64,000 nucleotides of DNA from Allobaculum stercoricanis DSM 13633 (GTDB lineage Bacteria; Bacillota_I; Bacilli_A; Erysipelotrichales; Erysipelotrichaceae): the NCBI RefSeq assembly GCF_000384195.1, contig NZ_KB913034.1, positions 1,185,714-1,249,713 of the forward strand, in the 5' to 3' direction. The position numbers were made by a program, and so were the translations under genes. Each line of letters starts with the position of its first letter. Within the stretch, counting starts at the first letter, position 1. Of this stretch, positions 62,355 to 64,000 are shown piece after piece. The notes beneath the pieces are model-generated. The model did no database searches. It worked only from the letters and a program-made list of their open reading frames with translations, and had not been told where the DNA came from.

Positions 62355-62870
62355 TTAATCCTCGAATTTAAATTCTTTGAGTTTTGCCCAACGTGGATCC
62401 TCTTCTTTCGTTTCAGGAATAACATCCTGATCGCTAATCAGAGTCCAACCTTCACCTTGTGGGTATTCTTCACGGGCTAAATGAGTAATGCTCATGGGTG
62501 CTTCATATGCTATGGCTTCTTCTGCCTCATCCGTCAGGTCAATTACATCTTTAAATACCCGAATGATTTCTTCTTCATCATCATCCTCGATTAAAGGATC
62601 AAAAGAATATTCTTGTCTCGAATCCGTTTCGAAATCCACATCCAGATCTTCTCCGGTTATGGAGTCAATGACAGTCATAGTTCCTGTATAATGAAGGCTG
62701 CTTACCACTTTGCTTTTGCCATCAAAATGAAGTGTTCCTTCAATATGACAATGGGGCAAAGCTTGAACAGGCGTGTTGACAAACCGTTCTCCAGTTGGAT
62801 CACAGTATTCTAAGTCAACTGGAATACTGGACTTCGGTGCAGCCAGAAAATCGCTTCTTTTAAATTTCAC
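62355..62870 (-). CDS. yceD: YceD/DUF177 family protein
   Basis: 171 aa from the GTG at 62870, 6 nt after GAGGTG; an ATG at 62891 would bury the ribosome site. Features are HCHIEGTLHFDGKSKVVSSLHYTGTMTV, an acidic central part and the C-terminal DPRWAKLKEFKFE typical of DUF177. The family is implicated in 23S rRNA accumulation in bacteria and chloroplasts. Operon with rpmF. Confidence 0.9.
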   Translation of the reverse strand: MKFKRSDFLAAPKSSIPVDLEYCDPTGERFVNTPVQALPHCHIEGTLHFDGKSKVVSSLHYTGTMTVIDSITGEDLDVDFETDSRQEYSFDPLIEDDDEEEIIRVFKDVIDLTDEAEEAIAYEAPMSITHLAREEYPQGEGWTLISDQDVIPETKEEDPRWAKLKEFKFED

Positions 62871-62896
62871 GATATTCACCTCATGTAGCATTTGAT

Positions 62897-62925
62897 ATTA
62901 TATGCATGCTGTTTGCAAATGTCAA
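62897..62925 (-). promoter_or_regulatory. consensus promoter of yceD-rpmF
   Basis: Minus strand TTGACA (62925-62920), 17-bp spacer, TATAAT (62902-62897): a perfect housekeeping sigma promoter, 27 bp upstream of the GTG start. Confidence 0.9.
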
Positions 62926-63184
62926 ACAAAGAAATCATGTCATCAAAATGTGCAAAGAATCTTAAAAATCGGCCAACAAATATCGCCTGTATTCAAATTG
63001 CAAAATGACAATTTTCGATCTCTTTATCTAAGAATTGATATTCATTTGAATATCAACTCCATCATAGCAAATTTTTTATCGAGTCCGTTTCCTTCCATGC
63101 ATATTTTAAAACTAACTTTTTCTATATTCATAAATAAAATCACAAAGAAACCTTCTTTGGATTTTGTTTCTTGTCTTTTTCGTT
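62926..63184. other. intergenic region between yceD and cyclophilin
   Basis: About 260 bp of AT-rich DNA with the AAAGAAACC/TTTGTTTC-type repeats near 63145-63170 but no clear terminator or gene. Confidence 0.4.
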
Positions 63185-63856
63185 CTATTTTTGAGTCACA
63201 GTAATTGATTCAATTACTGGTTGTTGGTCCGCTTCAATCGTTCCGTTGTTATCCGTTGGTTCTGCTTTTTGGGCAATTTGATCAACGACTTCCATACCGG
63301 AAGTTACCGTTCCAAATGCAGCATAATTTCCATCTAATGATTCATTATCCGCTTGCATAATAAAAAATTGTGAGCTTGCTGAATCTGGATCATTGCTTCT
63401 TGCCATCGAAACCGTTCCACGAACATGTTTTAGACTGTTATCAAATCCATTAGCGGCAAATTCTCCCGTAATTAAATGAGAGCTTCCGCCCGTTCCAGTT
63501 CCAGTTGGATCGCCACCTTGAATCATGAAGCCTTCCATAATGCGATGCATCGTCAATCCATCATAGAAACCAGATTGGGCAAGTTTTACGAAGTTTTCAA
63601 CAGTTTCTGGCGCAATCCCTTCATCCATCGTAAAGACAATAGGTTGATCATAGTCTTTCATCTTGATCACTGCTTCATATTGCGTTTGTCCCGGTTCGCT
63701 ATGATCTGCTTTTGCTTGAGTTGTTTGCGTTGTTGTCGATTCCAAGTCCGCTTTGCTTTGTGTAGATGATGTTGCATTTGTTGAGTTAGAACATGCAACA
63801 AACAACATCGAACTTAAAAGCAAGATTGCTCCTGTTTTAACTTTCATTTGATTCAT
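63185..63856 (-). CDS. lipoprotein cyclophilin-type peptidyl-prolyl isomerase
   Basis: 223 aa. Lipoprotein signal (KTGAILLLSSMLFVAC, lipid Cys22), a Ser/Thr/Gln-rich linker to about residue 55, then a cyclophilin domain: FVKLAQSGFYDGLTMHRIMEGFMIQGGDPTGTGTGG and SSQFFIMQADNESLDGNYAAFGTV. MHRIM aligns with the catalytic FHR, with Met for Phe, so the key Arg is present. It folds secreted proteins outside the membrane. The start follows AAGGTG. Confidence 0.92.
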   Translation of the reverse strand: MNQMKVKTGAILLLSSMLFVACSNSTNATSSTQSKADLESTTTQTTQAKADHSEPGQTQYEAVIKMKDYDQPIVFTMDEGIAPETVENFVKLAQSGFYDGLTMHRIMEGFMIQGGDPTGTGTGGSSHLITGEFAANGFDNSLKHVRGTVSMARSNDPDSASSQFFIMQADNESLDGNYAAFGTVTSGMEVVDQIAQKAEPTDNNGTIEADQQPVIESITVTQK

Positions 63857-64000
63857 AATTTTTCACCTTCTAAAAATACTTCAAGCCTCAGTATTCGCTT
63901 GAATCTGCTTTTTTCATTTTGTCATTGAACAAAATCCGCTTTAGTTGCGTTTGTCTTCATTACATTAAACTATCCACTTCGCTTTTACACCGTTTTCGTT
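63857..64000. other. right end of the window
   Basis: 144 bp upstream of the cyclophilin gene; AT-rich, with nothing I can identify. Confidence 0.4.

Overview
This 64 kb window is chromosomal DNA of a low-GC Gram-positive bacterium. RNase J and RNase Y, SpoIIIE-type FtsK, TopoIV ParC/ParE, RNase HIII, YneF, PTS components, DUF5648 secreted proteins and strong AGGAGG ribosome sites all point to Bacillota. The two-copy trigger factor arrangement, the tig-linked DUF3196-like gene and the DUF5648 repeats suggest Erysipelotrichia; that class-level placement is inference. Most genes lie on the minus strand.

Layout. 1-3.6 kb: two broken tandem copies of an IS110-family element, each with a structured non-coding stretch of about 200 bp before the transposase (bridge-RNA position). 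3.6-7.7 kb: secreted GH25 lysozyme, then a HAD-fold protein without its catalytic aspartates overlapping a PP2C-type phosphatase. 7.7-9.6 kb: a complete group IIC intron on the minus strand, inserted beside a terminator hairpin and rewriting the last codon of the PP2C gene. 9.7-16.6 kb: DUF2871 membrane protein, M81 peptidase, orphan PTS IIB, AlkA-type glycosylase, EngB, Lon. 16.7-20.2 kb: two divergent trigger-factor-like genes. One keeps the ribosome-docking motif but has a degraded PPIase domain; the other keeps the FKBP domain but lacks the docking motif. 20.3-25.3 kb: repeat protein, tRNA-Arg, acetyltransferase, a VanY-like protein without zinc ligands, a phosphodiesterase, and a TetR/membrane-protein pair sharing an operator motif. 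25.3-34.1 kb: uvrC, mutS2, a lipoprotein, rnhC, dCMP deaminase, rluD, lspA. 34.3-41.7 kb: glycerol block (glpK, FAD dehydrogenase, FAD/NAD oxidoreductase, DUF1667), PTS IIC and Fe-dependent alcohol dehydrogenase, with candidate cre sites. 42-52.7 kb: GT51 transglycosylase, yneF, parC, parE, an FMN reductase, a ComK-like regulator, a RidA-like protein, ftsK. 53-56.6 kb: CAP/DUF5648 secreted protein flanked by a 16-bp inverted repeat, a decayed RNase J fragment, and an intact ISL3 element with an 8-bp target duplication. 56.7-64 kb: RNase J2-like protein, miaB, rny, rpmF, yceD, and a lipoprotein cyclophilin.

A theme is duplicated or diverged proteins missing the catalytic or docking residues of their family: HAD, VanY, RNase J2, the trigger factor pair, RidA, and a GlpK without the HPr-phosphorylated histidine. 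The most interesting are the complementary trigger factor pair, the ComK homologue with an apparently leaderless promoter, and the IIC intron whose removal in silico restores the PP2C stop codon and terminator. Family calls come from motif reading only; no database search was possible.
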